Shown: positions 32,448 through 42,065, numbered from the stretch's first letter. The stretch: DNA of 64,000 nucleotides from Firmicutes bacterium UBA6113 (GCA_002422545.1 DIWF01000028.1:124001-188000), one strand, 5' to 3'. Translations and numbers: made by a program. Notes: generated by a model from the sequence alone, not told the origin.

Positions 32448-34040
32448 TTATATGATGTTTCTATTTTTAAATCCTACTAAGCCAACGAAAGTAAAAGTTA
32501 TTGACAATAAAACAAGAAATGACAGTGATAAAAAAGACAACTCATTAATTGGAATGCTGTAGTGAGCGTATCCAAATGGAGTCAGTTCCATTGCAGACCA
32601 GCCTACAATTCCTGCCTCCCACAGCATTTCTATAACAATAAACAGTCCAAGGAAAACCCAGCTCAATACAGCAGAAATACGCGGCAGCCAACCGTACAGC
32701 AGTGCAGCAATACCGATTATAACCCAGACGGATGGTATTTTTGTCAAACTCATTACAATGGCCTTTGAAACTAATGACATGTCCCCTGATGAGTAACCCC
32801 ATCCCCATCCTACTGATGCTCCAAGAACTAAAAGTATAATCGCACTTCCTGCATATGCAATAATTAAATAACTGCTCATCCACTTGATTCTGCTTACAGG
32901 ATTGGCTAACAAAATTTCTGCAAAATGCTCTGACTCTTCTTTTTTAAGATTAAGTACTGTTGCTATACCATAGACGGAAGTTCCTGCCATGAGACCCATA
33001 ATATAAATTGTAACTGAAACAAAGCCTTCCCTGTTTCCCAGTTTTGACATAGTCTCTGCCCAAGTACTCATGTTTACAAGCATTTCACTTATATTTTCAG
33101 ATATACTGGGAGTTATGAATCCAACAGCACCTCCTATAAAAGCCATTCCGATACACCAAATTATTATAGTTTTCTTATGCTGTCTGAAAGACAGAGCCAA
33201 TGGACTCTTAAGTTCATCAGAATTCTCCGGACCAAGTTTTTCCTTGAAAATGCTGCTGCCTAAATCTCTGTTTTCCATCAAGTAATATGCAAAAACAACA
33301 GGTAAAATTGATAGTACTATAAAAACTAACAGAGGAGAAAAATTATTTCCTCCAAAAGGCTCAGTTATTTTAAACCATGATTCTGGCACCAGCCATATCC
33401 AAAATGTGTTGCCTCCTCCAACATTGTTTATCATCATTGGAACCATGCTTAAAAAATACAATGCAAAAATAAGACCTCTTGCACTACCTGAATCTTGAAG
33501 AATCTGTGATATAAGGACTCCAATTCCGGTAAAAAGAAGTCCCACCGCACATAGTGTCAATCCTGCCAATAAAGAACCTGTAAATGAAAATCCACTGATG
33601 ATCAGTATTAGAGATACAAGCAATGCTGATATGAAACTTCCTGCAGAGCTTATTAAAAATGCAGCAGTAATAGAGGCATATCTTCCTTTTCCGTTTCCAT
33701 AAATCAATTCATATCTTCCGGATTCTTCATCGGAACGGGTATGTCGAATTGCTGTAAATGAACTTCCTATCATGACTACAATAGATGATTGAAGCATTCC
33801 TCGCCATAGAACTGCACCTTCCTTGCTCAAAGGCACAATTGGGCCAAGAATTGCGTTGGTAAGTGCATTAGCAGAAAGTTCTGCCATAAAATCCCGCCAG
33901 TCAGCCATTGATTCAATGAAAGAAATCTGTCCGGCAATTAAAAATAGCGGCAGAAGTATCCAAACAGGCAATATAAATCTATCTCGACGCAAATAAAATC
34001 TCAATATATTCAACGTTCCTTTAAAATTATTGTCAGCCAT
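32448..34040 (-). CDS. ABC-2-type exporter permease (polyketide-antibiotic exporter-like)
   Basis: The 530-residue membrane protein has about 12 spans in two halves, like the large permeases of the tetronasin/TylC-type exporters (ABC 'exporter of polyketide antibiotics'). The second half repeats the arrangement (HKKTIIIWCIGMAFIGGAVGF). Its ATG lies two bases after the ATPase gene and the ribosome site AAGGAG is inside that gene, so translation is coupled. Together with the ATPase it should export a hydrophobic drug, lipid or antibiotic. The substrate is unknown. Confidence 0.85.
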   Translation of the reverse strand: MADNNFKGTLNILRFYLRRDRFILPVWILLPLFLIAGQISFIESMADWRDFMAELSANALTNAILGPIVPLSKEGAVLWRGMLQSSIVVMIGSSFTAIRHTRSDEESGRYELIYGNGKGRYASITAAFLISSAGSFISALLVSLILIISGFSFTGSLLAGLTLCAVGLLFTGIGVLISQILQDSGSARGLIFALYFLSMVPMMINNVGGGNTFWIWLVPESWFKITEPFGGNNFSPLLVFIVLSILPVVFAYYLMENRDLGSSIFKEKLGPENSDELKSPLALSFRQHKKTIIIWCIGMAFIGGAVGFITPSISENISEMLVNMSTWAETMSKLGNREGFVSVTIYIMGLMAGTSVYGIATVLNLKKEESEHFAEILLANPVSRIKWMSSYLIIAYAGSAIILLVLGASVGWGWGYSSGDMSLVSKAIVMSLTKIPSVWVIIGIAALLYGWLPRISAVLSWVFLGLFIVIEMLWEAGIVGWSAMELTPFGYAHYSIPINELSFLSLSFLVLLSITFTFVGLVGFKNRNII

Positions 34041-34041
34041 A

Positions 34042-34962
34042 TTACTTCAACTCCTTATGAGCAGTATTATGTGACATTATGCCTTGGTTTTTTCCATAAT
34101 GGCGCATGAAAAGTTCTTCTAAAGTAGGTGGTTCTGCTGTTAGTGACTTTATTCCGGAAGTTGATAATTTGCTTATAATTTGATCTAAATATTCTGCATC
34201 TGCAGAAAAACGAACCTTTCCTCCATCATGAGAAATATCATGAATTCCTACAAGCTTATTTAAATCCAGATCACTTTTCAGTTCAACAGTCAAAGTTGTA
34301 CGTGTTAAATGACGAAGCTCATCTAATGTTCCTGATTCTACGATTTTTCCCTGTCTGATAATTCCTATTTTATCGCACACAGCTTCTACCTCAGCCAAAA
34401 TATGACTTGACAGAAACACTGTCTTTCCCTCTTTTTTTGCTTTATGAATATAATCTTGAAAAATCAGTTCCATAAGTGGATCCAAGCCGGAAGTTGGTTC
34501 ATCCAATATAAGCATTTTTGCATTTGAAGCCAATGCTGCAATTAAAGCTACCTTTTGACGATTACCTTTAGAATATGACTTGCACTTTTTTCTTATATCC
34601 AATTGAAAAGTTTCGATCAATTCCTTTTGCTTTACAGAGTCAACGTTTCCGTGCAAACGCCCTAAAAAATTAATTACCTCACCGCCTGTTAAGTTAGGCC
34701 AGAGGGTCACATCTCCAGGCACATATGCAATATGTTCATGCAATTTAACCGCATCATTCCATGGATTCCCCCCAAGTAATCTTACATCTCCCGTATCCTT
34801 TCGAAGCATCCCCAACAAAATTCGTATTGTAGTAGATTTGCCTGCTCCATTTGGACCTATGAATCCATATATTTCACCTTCTTTAACAGTTAAATCAACA
34901 CCATCCAAAGCTTTTTGTTTTCCAAAAGATTTCGTCAGTTTATTAATTTCAATTGCATTCAT
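34042..34962 (-). CDS. ABC transporter ATP-binding protein (exporter)
   Basis: The 306-residue ATPase has Walker A GPNGAGKSTT (about residue 37), Q-loop region, signature YSKGNRQKVALIAAL, Walker B MLILDEPTSGLDPL and H-loop SSHIL. The C-terminal extension ending EEPTLEELF-like (PPTLEELFMRHYG) is typical of drug/antibiotic exporter ATPases. It lies between its TetR regulator and its permease. GGGAGG precedes ATG 34962. Confidence 0.94.
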   Translation of the reverse strand: MNAIEINKLTKSFGKQKALDGVDLTVKEGEIYGFIGPNGAGKSTTIRILLGMLRKDTGDVRLLGGNPWNDAVKLHEHIAYVPGDVTLWPNLTGGEVINFLGRLHGNVDSVKQKELIETFQLDIRKKCKSYSKGNRQKVALIAALASNAKMLILDEPTSGLDPLMELIFQDYIHKAKKEGKTVFLSSHILAEVEAVCDKIGIIRQGKIVESGTLDELRHLTRTTLTVELKSDLDLNKLVGIHDISHDGGKVRFSADAEYLDQIISKLSTSGIKSLTAEPPTLEELFMRHYGKNQGIMSHNTAHKELK

Positions 34963-34976
34963 AAATACCCTCCCAA

Positions 34977-35600
34977 TTATTTATAAAAACTTTTTCTTAA
35001 TTCATTTAAATATCCATTAAACTCTATACCTATTTTCTCATAGTCTGCCTTATAATTTTCATCGCTTCGCATTTCTTCAAGAATTTGATTAGCATAACCT
35101 CCAATAGCCCAATAAATAAGCTGCTTTGATTTTTCAACATCCAAGTTTTCTCTGAATTTTGAAATATCAATATCACCATAAAAATTCAGCAAACTGTATT
35201 CGTCTAGATTTTTTCGTCTTTCATCCAATTCATTCTTAACAGCTTCAGAATCTGTAAAAACAACAACTTTCGTAAAATCAAATATCCACGGATATTTCTT
35301 TAAAACCTTTACTTTAAGCATATATGTCTGTCTCAATCTCTCAAATATATCTTTTTCACTCAAGTCAACTAAATAAAAGTATTCTTTTTTTATAATCTCT
35401 AAACAATATTCATACAAAAACAGAAAAAAGTCCTTTTTATTATTTACATAATGAAACATCAAGCTTTTAGAAATTCCTGCTTCTTTTGCTATTACATTTG
35501 TGGAAGCATCATCAAAACCCTTTGCTGCAAATTCTTTCAATGCTGCATTTATTATTTCTTCACGTCTTTTGGGCTCTAAATTTAACAATTTTTCAAACAA
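34977..35600 (-). CDS. TetR-family repressor of the first ABC exporter
   Basis: The 207-residue protein has a TetR N-terminal HTH (RREEIINAALKEFAAKGFDDASTNVIAKEAGISKSLMFHYVNNKKDFF) and a variable ligand-binding domain. The start is TTG 35600, with AAGGTG five bases upstream. It heads the repressor-ATPase-permease operon. Two 11-bp palindromes flank its promoter, the arrangement expected for autorepression relieved by an exported drug or lipid. Confidence 0.92.
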   Translation of the reverse strand: MFEKLLNLEPKRREEIINAALKEFAAKGFDDASTNVIAKEAGISKSLMFHYVNNKKDFFLFLYEYCLEIIKKEYFYLVDLSEKDIFERLRQTYMLKVKVLKKYPWIFDFTKVVVFTDSEAVKNELDERRKNLDEYSLLNFYGDIDISKFRENLDVEKSKQLIYWAIGGYANQILEEMRSDENYKADYEKIGIEFNGYLNELRKSFYK

Positions 35601-35626
35601 TATAACACCTTCTTATAACAAAATTG

Positions 35627-35673
35627 ACCTATTAGGTTAATGAAATTATATCACCATTTACCTAATAGGTCAA
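35627..35673 (-). promoter_or_regulatory. promoter with twin TetR operators (first exporter operon)
   Basis: On the minus strand TTGACC (35673-35668), a 17-base spacer and TATAAT (35650-35645). The palindrome ACCTATTAGGT overlaps the -35 (35670-35660), and a second copy (35637-35627) covers the transcription start region. Confidence 0.88.
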
Positions 35674-35709
35674 TACACAGTAAGTTTTTATTTGTTGAAT
35701 TATATGTTA

Positions 35710-36525
35710 TCAAAGTAAATCTTTTCTATTAAATAAAGCATAGGTCAAATAAACTGAAGTAACTGTAATCAGTGTTCCAATTAAAACATATATAATGTTT
35801 ATTCCATTATTCACTACCTCTGTTCCAATAAAATATCTAAATGGAGACAAAAAATTAAGATAGTCTATATTTCCCACATATTCAATCACAATACCAATTA
35901 CATATGTCACAAGTACAAACAAAAAACCGGATTTAAGTGCTGCATTGTGAGTATTAAGTGATGCTGCTAACAAAAGGCCAATTGATAAAAACACCACTTG
36001 AGTCAATACCATACCAATTATTGTTATAGTAATCAATTCTATAACTAATTTGCCGTTTATAACCCCCGTAGCGGTACCATCTATGACCATAATGGTAAAT
36101 ATGCTTCCTATCCATGAAACAAATGCCAGCACAAATATATTTATAACACCTACCAGTATCTTGGCAGTAATAATTTCATTCCTTTTATATGGTTTTGAAT
36201 AAATAAATTCAAATGTCTTGTCTCTTTGATCTCTGGAAAGAATGGTGACTCCTATATAGACAGCATGGATAAATGTAATTAAACAAATCCAGTAAAACAT
36301 GATGAGATGGTAATCCAATGATGTGTCCATGGACAATCCTTCCATGCCAAACATTATGACTACAATTCTAGGCATGGAATTCATGCTGTCCATAATACTG
36401 TCTGAATATTGTGATACCATGGGATACTCAGCTAACCCATACAAAATGGTTACTAATGTTACTATACACCAGATGATTAATCCCTTTTTGCTTAGTTTTA
36501 ATTCTTTTATAATTATAGATTTCAT
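35710..36525 (-). CDS. ABC-2-type permease subunit
   Basis: The 271-residue protein has six predicted membrane spans of the ABC-2/NatB type. It includes the cytoplasmic RDQRDKTFEFIYSKPYKRNEIITAK segment that such permeases place after the second helix. ATG 36525 (GGAGG seven bases upstream) is preferred over GTG 36531, which nearly touches the ribosome site. It is the last gene of the second TetR exporter operon and would form a heterodimer with the preceding permease. Confidence 0.87.
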   Translation of the reverse strand: MKSIIIKELKLSKKGLIIWCIVTLVTILYGLAEYPMVSQYSDSIMDSMNSMPRIVVIMFGMEGLSMDTSLDYHLIMFYWICLITFIHAVYIGVTILSRDQRDKTFEFIYSKPYKRNEIITAKILVGVINIFVLAFVSWIGSIFTIMVIDGTATGVINGKLVIELITITIIGMVLTQVVFLSIGLLLAASLNTHNAALKSGFLFVLVTYVIGIVIEYVGNIDYLNFLSPFRYFIGTEVVNNGINIIYVLIGTLITVTSVYLTYALFNRKDLL

Positions 36526-36537
36526 TGTCACACCTCC

Positions 36538-37332
36538 TTAAGAAACAAGCCCAATATCTTTTTGGCAAAAAATTTTATATCCTGCAGCTAAGAATAACAG
36601 CATTAAAATTATCAGTACAACTATATATTTCACTTCATATGAAGCAGTTGTAATTATTTCCGAACCATTAAAATAATGAAGCGGTGATAAATACCTAAGA
36701 TAATTTATTCCTACAATACGAGACATTGAACCCGTTGCATAGGATACAAATACAACTCCCGTTGATATAGGCAGTGTTGCCCTTATTTTTGGAAATATGG
36801 TTCCTATGAACATACCAAAAGTCAGGAAAATCAACTGAACCCAAGTGATTAAGGCAGCAATTAAAATAAGTGTTTGGAGATTGAAGCTGTCATTTGTTCC
36901 CCTGGACATACTTACATAAGACATTACAGTGTAAAAAACTCCGACAATAATTGCTTCTATAGCTGAGGCAGAAAATTTTGATACATATACATTCCCTCTG
37001 CTCCATGGCTTTGTCAATAAAAAGTCAGCAGAGTTTTGTTTATATTCTTTAGTCATAATGGCAAGGCCCTTGTTAAATCCATTGATAGCACAAGCAAACA
37101 TAATAAAAAATGTCAGAAAGTAGTATATACCCATTGGAGTATTTAAAATCTCCATATTAAGACCAATAGAATCAAAAAAAGTATTATCACTAAATGATTC
37201 CATTCCATAGCCTGCACTAGTTATCATTTTTATATAAACAGGAAGCATGAAAAATATTGCTGAAGATAAAGCCAGTGACCAAACAATAATAGATTTTCTT
37301 AACTGTCTCATTTCAAATTTAAAAATTACCAT
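36538..37332 (-). CDS. ABC-2-type permease subunit
   Basis: The 264-residue protein has six spans and the ABC-2 loop TKEYKQNSADFLLTKPWSRGNVYVSKF. It parallels the adjacent permease and forms the other half of a heterodimeric channel. GGAGG precedes ATG 37332. It is 10 bases downstream of the ATPase gene in the same operon. Confidence 0.87.
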   Translation of the reverse strand: MVIFKFEMRQLRKSIIVWSLALSSAIFFMLPVYIKMITSAGYGMESFSDNTFFDSIGLNMEILNTPMGIYYFLTFFIMFACAINGFNKGLAIMTKEYKQNSADFLLTKPWSRGNVYVSKFSASAIEAIIVGVFYTVMSYVSMSRGTNDSFNLQTLILIAALITWVQLIFLTFGMFIGTIFPKIRATLPISTGVVFVSYATGSMSRIVGINYLRYLSPLHYFNGSEIITTASYEVKYIVVLIILMLLFLAAGYKIFCQKDIGLVS

Positions 37333-37342
37333 AGTATCCTCC

Positions 37343-38224
37343 CTATTTGTAATAATGTAAAAATATTTCTTCGAGAGTAGGCTCTTCTATAAAAACATCT
37401 TCGATCTTAAGATTATATAACTTTTCAATAATTTTATCTGCTTCACCTCTATAAATAAACGTTACTTGATTACCCTTCACCTTATAATCCGCAACACTGT
37501 CTTCTTTAAAATAATCCTTTGCAATTGGTTCAGAAACTATCAATTGTACTTTTTTGTATCCGTTTTTTCTTAATTCATTCATGTTCTGGACGTTAATAAT
37601 CCTGCCTTCTTTTATAATGGCAACCTTGCTGCATATCCTCTGTACTTCGCTCAATACGTGAGAAGAGTATAAAATTGCGGCTCCTTTTTTATTTTCTTCT
37701 TTCAGAATTTCAAAAAATGTCTCTTTAATCAATGGATCAAGTCCGTTTGTTGGTTCATCGAGTATTATTAATTTTGGAGAATGTAAGAGTGCTGCTACTA
37801 TTCCCACTTTCTTTTTGTTTCCAAATGAAAGATCACTGATTTTACGTGTATCATCAAGCTTCAGTCTTTCTTTTAACTCATCTATTCTAGCGTTGCAGTC
37901 CATCTGGTAAAGTTCAGCTGAATACTTAAGCAATTCTTTTACTGTCATGTTCTCATAGTAATATGCTTCCGAAGGAAGATACCCCACGTTCTTGGCTATC
38001 TTGTGAGCCTCTTTGACACAGTCCATATTGAAAATATTTGCACTGCCTGATGTTGGATGAATAAGTGCTAAAAGTGTCCTGATTGTAGTAGATTTTCCTG
38101 CTCCGTTTGGTCCTATGAATCCGAAAATTTCTCCTTCCTCTACTGTAAAGCTTACATCTTCGATACCTCTGTGTTTGCCGTAAAATTTTGAAAGATTTTT
38201 GATTTCAATCACATTTGTACTCAT
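37343..38224 (-). CDS. ABC transporter ATP-binding protein (exporter)
   Basis: The 293-residue ATPase has Walker A GPNGAGKSTT, signature LSFGNKKKVGIVAAL (a BcrA-like variant of LSGGQ), Walker B LIILDEPTNGLDPL and H-loop SSHVL. The C-terminal tail EEPTLEEIFLHYYK matches that of bacitracin/antibiotic exporter ATPases. GGAGG precedes ATG 38224. It serves the two permeases downstream. Confidence 0.94.
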   Translation of the reverse strand: MSTNVIEIKNLSKFYGKHRGIEDVSFTVEEGEIFGFIGPNGAGKSTTIRTLLALIHPTSGSANIFNMDCVKEAHKIAKNVGYLPSEAYYYENMTVKELLKYSAELYQMDCNARIDELKERLKLDDTRKISDLSFGNKKKVGIVAALLHSPKLIILDEPTNGLDPLIKETFFEILKEENKKGAAILYSSHVLSEVQRICSKVAIIKEGRIINVQNMNELRKNGYKKVQLIVSEPIAKDYFKEDSVADYKVKGNQVTFIYRGEADKIIEKLYNLKIEDVFIEEPTLEEIFLHYYK

Positions 38225-38232
38225 ACATCCTC

Positions 38233-38853
38233 CTATTTATAGAAACAACGTTTCATGATATTAAAATAATCATCCCACTCACCGAGAAGTTCTATGCCAA
38301 TATCTTCAAATGAATTTAATGAATTTCTCTGCTGCTCTGAAAAGCTGAGCATCGTCCAATTTATAATATTTATAGTTTTATTAATATCAATATCATCACG
38401 GAATTTAGAAAAATCAATATTTTTATAAATCCTTGACATACCATTTTCAATAATTATTTTGCTTTTATTTTTTATTTCTGATCTAACCTCAGCAGATTCT
38501 TCTTTTCCAATCGCATTAATAAAATCAAATGCCTGAGGAACTTTTTTCATAATATTAAATTTTATAATTCCCACATCTCTTATTCTTTCAAAAAAATCAG
38601 CTTCACTTAAGTCTATTTCGTCATACATGTTTTCAATAATTTCAGCAACATAATCAATTAGGTAAAAAAATAATTCTTTTTTGCTTTTAAAATAATTAAA
38701 CAATGAACCCTTTGAAATATCAGCTTCCTTAATAATTTCATTTGTTGAAGCTCTCTCATATCCATTTTTGGCAAACTCTTTTAATGCAGCATTTATTATA
38801 CGTCTTTGTTTCTCCGGTTCTAAAGTGTAAAACTTCTTAAAAATTATAACCAC
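38233..38853 (-). CDS. TetR-family repressor of the second ABC exporter
   Basis: The 206-residue protein has a TetR HTH (RRIINAALKEFAKNGYERASTNEIIKEADISKGSLFNYFKSKKELF), closely similar to the repressor at 34977-35600. The first GTG (38853) lies inside the likely Shine-Dalgarno GAGGTGG. By alignment with its paralogue (ribosome site, TTATA, start) translation may instead begin at ATT 38844. It heads the repressor-ATPase-permease-permease operon and probably represses itself at twin operators. Confidence 0.9.
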   Translation of the reverse strand: MVIIFKKFYTLEPEKQRRIINAALKEFAKNGYERASTNEIIKEADISKGSLFNYFKSKKELFFYLIDYVAEIIENMYDEIDLSEADFFERIRDVGIIKFNIMKKVPQAFDFINAIGKEESAEVRSEIKNKSKIIIENGMSRIYKNIDFSKFRDDIDINKTINIINWTMLSFSEQQRNSLNSFEDIGIELLGEWDDYFNIMKRCFYK

Positions 38854-38872
38854 CTCAATTCTTAAATTAAAT

Positions 38873-38922
38873 GACCACCATGGTCATGTATTTATTATAC
38901 AATATATGACCATGGTGGTCAA
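38873..38922 (-). promoter_or_regulatory. promoter with twin TetR operators (second exporter operon)
   Basis: On the minus strand TTGACC (38922-38917), a 17-base spacer and TATAAT (38899-38894). A perfect 15-bp inverted pair GACCACCATGGTCAT (38873-38887) and its complement (38906-38920) brackets the -10, one copy overlapping the -35. Confidence 0.9.
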
Positions 38923-38939
38923 GGTTTATTACTAAAATT

Positions 38940-41306
38940 TTAGTTCTTTAATTTTTCTACTATTCCATTCCCTCCATCAACAATTACTCTATCTCCGGTT
39001 TTTAGTCTTAAGGTAGCATTACCACATCCGACAACTGCAGGTATTCCCATCTCTCTGGCTACAATAGCTGCATGCGACAGCGGTGCCCCAACATCAGTTA
39101 TAACGGCAGCTGCTCTTGGGAAAAGCGGTGTCCACCCTACATTGGTAGTTGTGGCAACTAATATTTCACCTTGCAGGAATTTATCACCATCTTCCGGATT
39201 TGACAGAACCCGCACCTTTCCTTCTACCTTGCCCCCTGCTCCGGGGAAACCTTTAAGTATTTCGGAATCTGGAGAAGTGCTGACAGTCATTGATGAATCA
39301 AAATAGTCCATTCTTCTGTTAGGATCCTTAATCCATCCCTCAGGATTAAATCGTCCTTTTATAATAGATGGAAATGGCGGTAAGTTCTTAAACTTTTCAT
39401 AATTTTCTTTTCTTGCAGAAATAAACCTCAATGCTGACTTATCATTTTTTGAAAGTATATTTATAATATCATCAATGTAAAGAAAAAATACATCTTCACC
39501 TATTCCCGTTATTTCTCCTACTTTTAGTGCAAATGCTCTGTTGATTCTGAATACTCTGACTAGCTCCGAACGCGCTGACTCTCTGTTTCTGGCACCTTCT
39601 GCTGCCTTTTTTAATTGCTTGTCAAGCCATTTTATTTTATTTGGAAATTTATCTTTATATCTTTTCAAAGCATCTTCAAACTTGGCATGTTGTTCTTTTA
39701 AAAGCTTTTCTACATCAGTTTCAGAATCTACAAATTCTTTTATCTGCCTTTCGAGCCATGATTCATCCTCTGAAGGATCAGAAATTGATAATTCAAATTC
39801 ATGAGGACCCCTGTGCCCATACATTGTTAAATATTCCTCACGGCTGATGCTTCCTTTTACTACATTTGATATTCCAACGACAGGTCCAAGACTGGCAAGA
39901 AGAGAATCCCCTCTTAGATTTGACAACAGCGCATTAGCATCTTCTACTCCAACCATTTCTTTAAGTTTCTTGCTTAACGTCATGGCTATAATAGATTTGC
40001 TGCCGCCTGCCACATGTATCCACCATGCTTTTGAATTATATGGCTGAAGTTCATCATTCCATAAGGAAAGCAATTCTTCAGGTGTACTAGCGACTTTAAT
40101 CTTCTCTGACATGTTACTGCACCATTCAGGAGTATTCTCAATATGCTCATGCATATTTTTGGAAGCCTTCATTGTGTTCTTTATTAAATTCTTTATTCTC
40201 GGAAACATAATCTTAATTAATTCTAAACGTGCAAAGGGATAAACAGGCACGTTCATTCCTTCAGGAAATTGTCCGAACAAGTCTCCCATCAGTGACATAC
40301 CGCGTTTTACATCAAAACCATACAAGGCTGTAATGGCTGATAATCTTTGACTGATATTTGAATATATCCTTCCGCAAATATTGCCTGACCATAAATAATA
40401 TCCGGGAATAAACCCAGATTCAACATCTAATGCCCTTACTATACTCCAGGTCAGTGGAGTAATTACATCAGGAATTGCTTCTCCAACATTTGTATTTACC
40501 CATAGACTATCACCTGTTAAACTTTCATTTATATCGTAAGTGTCTAAATTTCCTGATGTCAGAGTAGTTATTGGTCTACACTGCAACAGATATAATTTTC
40601 CATCTGCAACAGCCCATTCAATATCTTGGGGACTCTTCATTTCTTTTTCTAGTTTTGCGGCATATTCATAGAGGACGGAGGCATATTTTTTTAACTCATC
40701 CGGTCCATGATAACTTCCTTTTGGACGCATTAATTTAAAAGGAAATGCGTCAGCTTCTCCTGATACAAGCTGCTCACCTAAACCATGTACATAGTTTCCT
40801 ATCATATTGACATAGCTTCCTGTTATGGGATCAGCAGAAAACAATACACCTGAAATATCAGAATGTACCATAAGTTGAACCACAATTGCAATCCGGTGAA
40901 GCTCATCAACACCTTGAACAGAGCTGTAGACTTTTACTCGCTCCGATTGTCTTGACTTAAAAACTGTATAAATTGCTTCTAAAATTTTTTCGTCTGTTTC
41001 TACATTTAACACTGTTTCAAATTCCCCTGCAAAAGAGGCCGATTCTGAGTCTTCACTTAAGGCTGACGACCTTACAGCAAACATTGCATCTTTATTATTT
41101 TTTCTAATTTCATTCAATAAAAATTGTGTTTCTTTCCATGCTTCATTATTTAATGTATCTTCTCCAAAAGCTGAGGGCAAAATTACAAAACCTTCTGGAA
41201 CCGGATAACCTCCCTTATACATTTTAGCAAGCATTCCGCCTTTACCACCTGCAAATTTATAAAGTTCAGGACTCAATTCTCTAAAATGTTTTACAGCGTC
41301 TAGCAT
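38940..41306 (-). CDS. PEP/pyruvate-binding phosphotransferase, rifampicin phosphotransferase (Rph)-like
   Basis: The 788-residue protein has an N-terminal PPDK/PEP-synthase ATP-grasp domain (KGGMLAKMYKGGYPVPEGF; SSALSEDSESASFAGEFET) up to about residue 310 and a central alpha-rich region. It ends with the swivelling phospho-histidine domain ITDVGAPLSHAAIVAREMG. The PEP-binding barrel of true PEP synthase is missing. Rifampicin phosphotransferases have this ATP-grasp/helical/His-domain order, so a small-molecule phosphotransferase, perhaps for an antibiotic, is likely. Its TetR regulator gene ends four bases upstream. The substrate is not provable here. Confidence 0.84.
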   Translation of the reverse strand: MLDAVKHFRELSPELYKFAGGKGGMLAKMYKGGYPVPEGFVILPSAFGEDTLNNEAWKETQFLLNEIRKNNKDAMFAVRSSALSEDSESASFAGEFETVLNVETDEKILEAIYTVFKSRQSERVKVYSSVQGVDELHRIAIVVQLMVHSDISGVLFSADPITGSYVNMIGNYVHGLGEQLVSGEADAFPFKLMRPKGSYHGPDELKKYASVLYEYAAKLEKEMKSPQDIEWAVADGKLYLLQCRPITTLTSGNLDTYDINESLTGDSLWVNTNVGEAIPDVITPLTWSIVRALDVESGFIPGYYLWSGNICGRIYSNISQRLSAITALYGFDVKRGMSLMGDLFGQFPEGMNVPVYPFARLELIKIMFPRIKNLIKNTMKASKNMHEHIENTPEWCSNMSEKIKVASTPEELLSLWNDELQPYNSKAWWIHVAGGSKSIIAMTLSKKLKEMVGVEDANALLSNLRGDSLLASLGPVVGISNVVKGSISREEYLTMYGHRGPHEFELSISDPSEDESWLERQIKEFVDSETDVEKLLKEQHAKFEDALKRYKDKFPNKIKWLDKQLKKAAEGARNRESARSELVRVFRINRAFALKVGEITGIGEDVFFLYIDDIINILSKNDKSALRFISARKENYEKFKNLPPFPSIIKGRFNPEGWIKDPNRRMDYFDSSMTVSTSPDSEILKGFPGAGGKVEGKVRVLSNPEDGDKFLQGEILVATTTNVGWTPLFPRAAAVITDVGAPLSHAAIVAREMGIPAVVGCGNATLRLKTGDRVIVDGGNGIVEKLKN

Positions 41307-41310
41307 ATTG

Positions 41311-41931
41311 TTATCCTACAGTCTTTTCTATGCCGTAACGTATCATAGAAAGAAAACTGTTCCTTTCTTCTATAAATTTTTGAAGATTAGCATTATTTAA
41401 ATTATTATCATTTTCAAGCTCTGATAAAAACTTATTGTCACAATAATCCAATGCAAGCATTACAAGCTGGAACGCTTGATTAGAATCTATTCCTTCTTTC
41501 AGATTAACCTTCTTAAACATTTGCTTCCACATTAAGTTTTTATTAGAAATCAATTCACCATACCTTTCATTGATTTCTATTTTCAATTCTTCCGGAGTTT
41601 CATAAAAGGCATCAATTACAAACTTGTACAAGACTGGATTCTTTTTATAGTATTCGAATTTGATTATGCTGAACTTTTCTTTAGCTTTAAAAAAATCTTC
41701 ATATTCTGGAAGTGTATCAAAACCCATTTCAACTTTGCCTTTTTCAAAACATCTATCCAAAAGGTCGAGGTATAATTCCTTCTTTCCTTTGAAATGATGA
41801 AAAATCAGAGTTCTGGATATACCCGCTGCTTCTGCCAGCATTAATGTTGAAGTATTATCATATCCATGATTTGCAAACACTTCCATACAAGCATCTAAAA
41901 TTTGTTCTTTATCATATATTTTCTTAGGCAT
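41311..41931 (-). CDS. TetR-family regulator of the Rph-like gene
   Basis: The 206-residue protein starts KKIYDKEQILDACMEVFANHGYDNTSTLMLAEAAGISRTLIFHHFKGKKELY, a standard TetR HTH, with a helical sensor domain behind. AAAGGATG precedes ATG 41931. It is co-directional with and almost abuts the phosphotransferase gene. A palindromic operator lies over its own transcription start. Confidence 0.92.
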   Translation of the reverse strand: MPKKIYDKEQILDACMEVFANHGYDNTSTLMLAEAAGISRTLIFHHFKGKKELYLDLLDRCFEKGKVEMGFDTLPEYEDFFKAKEKFSIIKFEYYKKNPVLYKFVIDAFYETPEELKIEINERYGELISNKNLMWKQMFKKVNLKEGIDSNQAFQLVMLALDYCDNKFLSELENDNNLNNANLQKFIEERNSFLSMIRYGIEKTVG

Positions 41932-41948
41932 TTTAGCATCCTTTCACT

Positions 41949-42000
41949 ATACTGACTGTACTGTCAGTATAATTATATTACATGTTGACATATGTGTCAA
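41949..42000 (-). promoter_or_regulatory. promoter and operator of the TetR/Rph-like operon
   Basis: On the minus strand TTGACA (42000-41995), a 17-base spacer and TATAAT (41977-41972). The perfect dyad ATACTGAC-N6-GTCAGTAT (41949-41970) directly follows the -10 and would block initiation when bound. Confidence 0.9.
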
Positions 42001-42065
42001 TAAAAAATGACAGTAAGGATTAAATCCCTCTGTCATAATTGCGCTCTCTTTTATTAATCTATTTA

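Noticed and set aside
38940..41306. Genuine phosphoenolpyruvate synthase (ppsA)
   Set aside because: The C-terminal PEP-binding barrel is absent and the phosphohistidine domain is at the very end, unlike PEP synthase and pyruvate phosphate dikinase.
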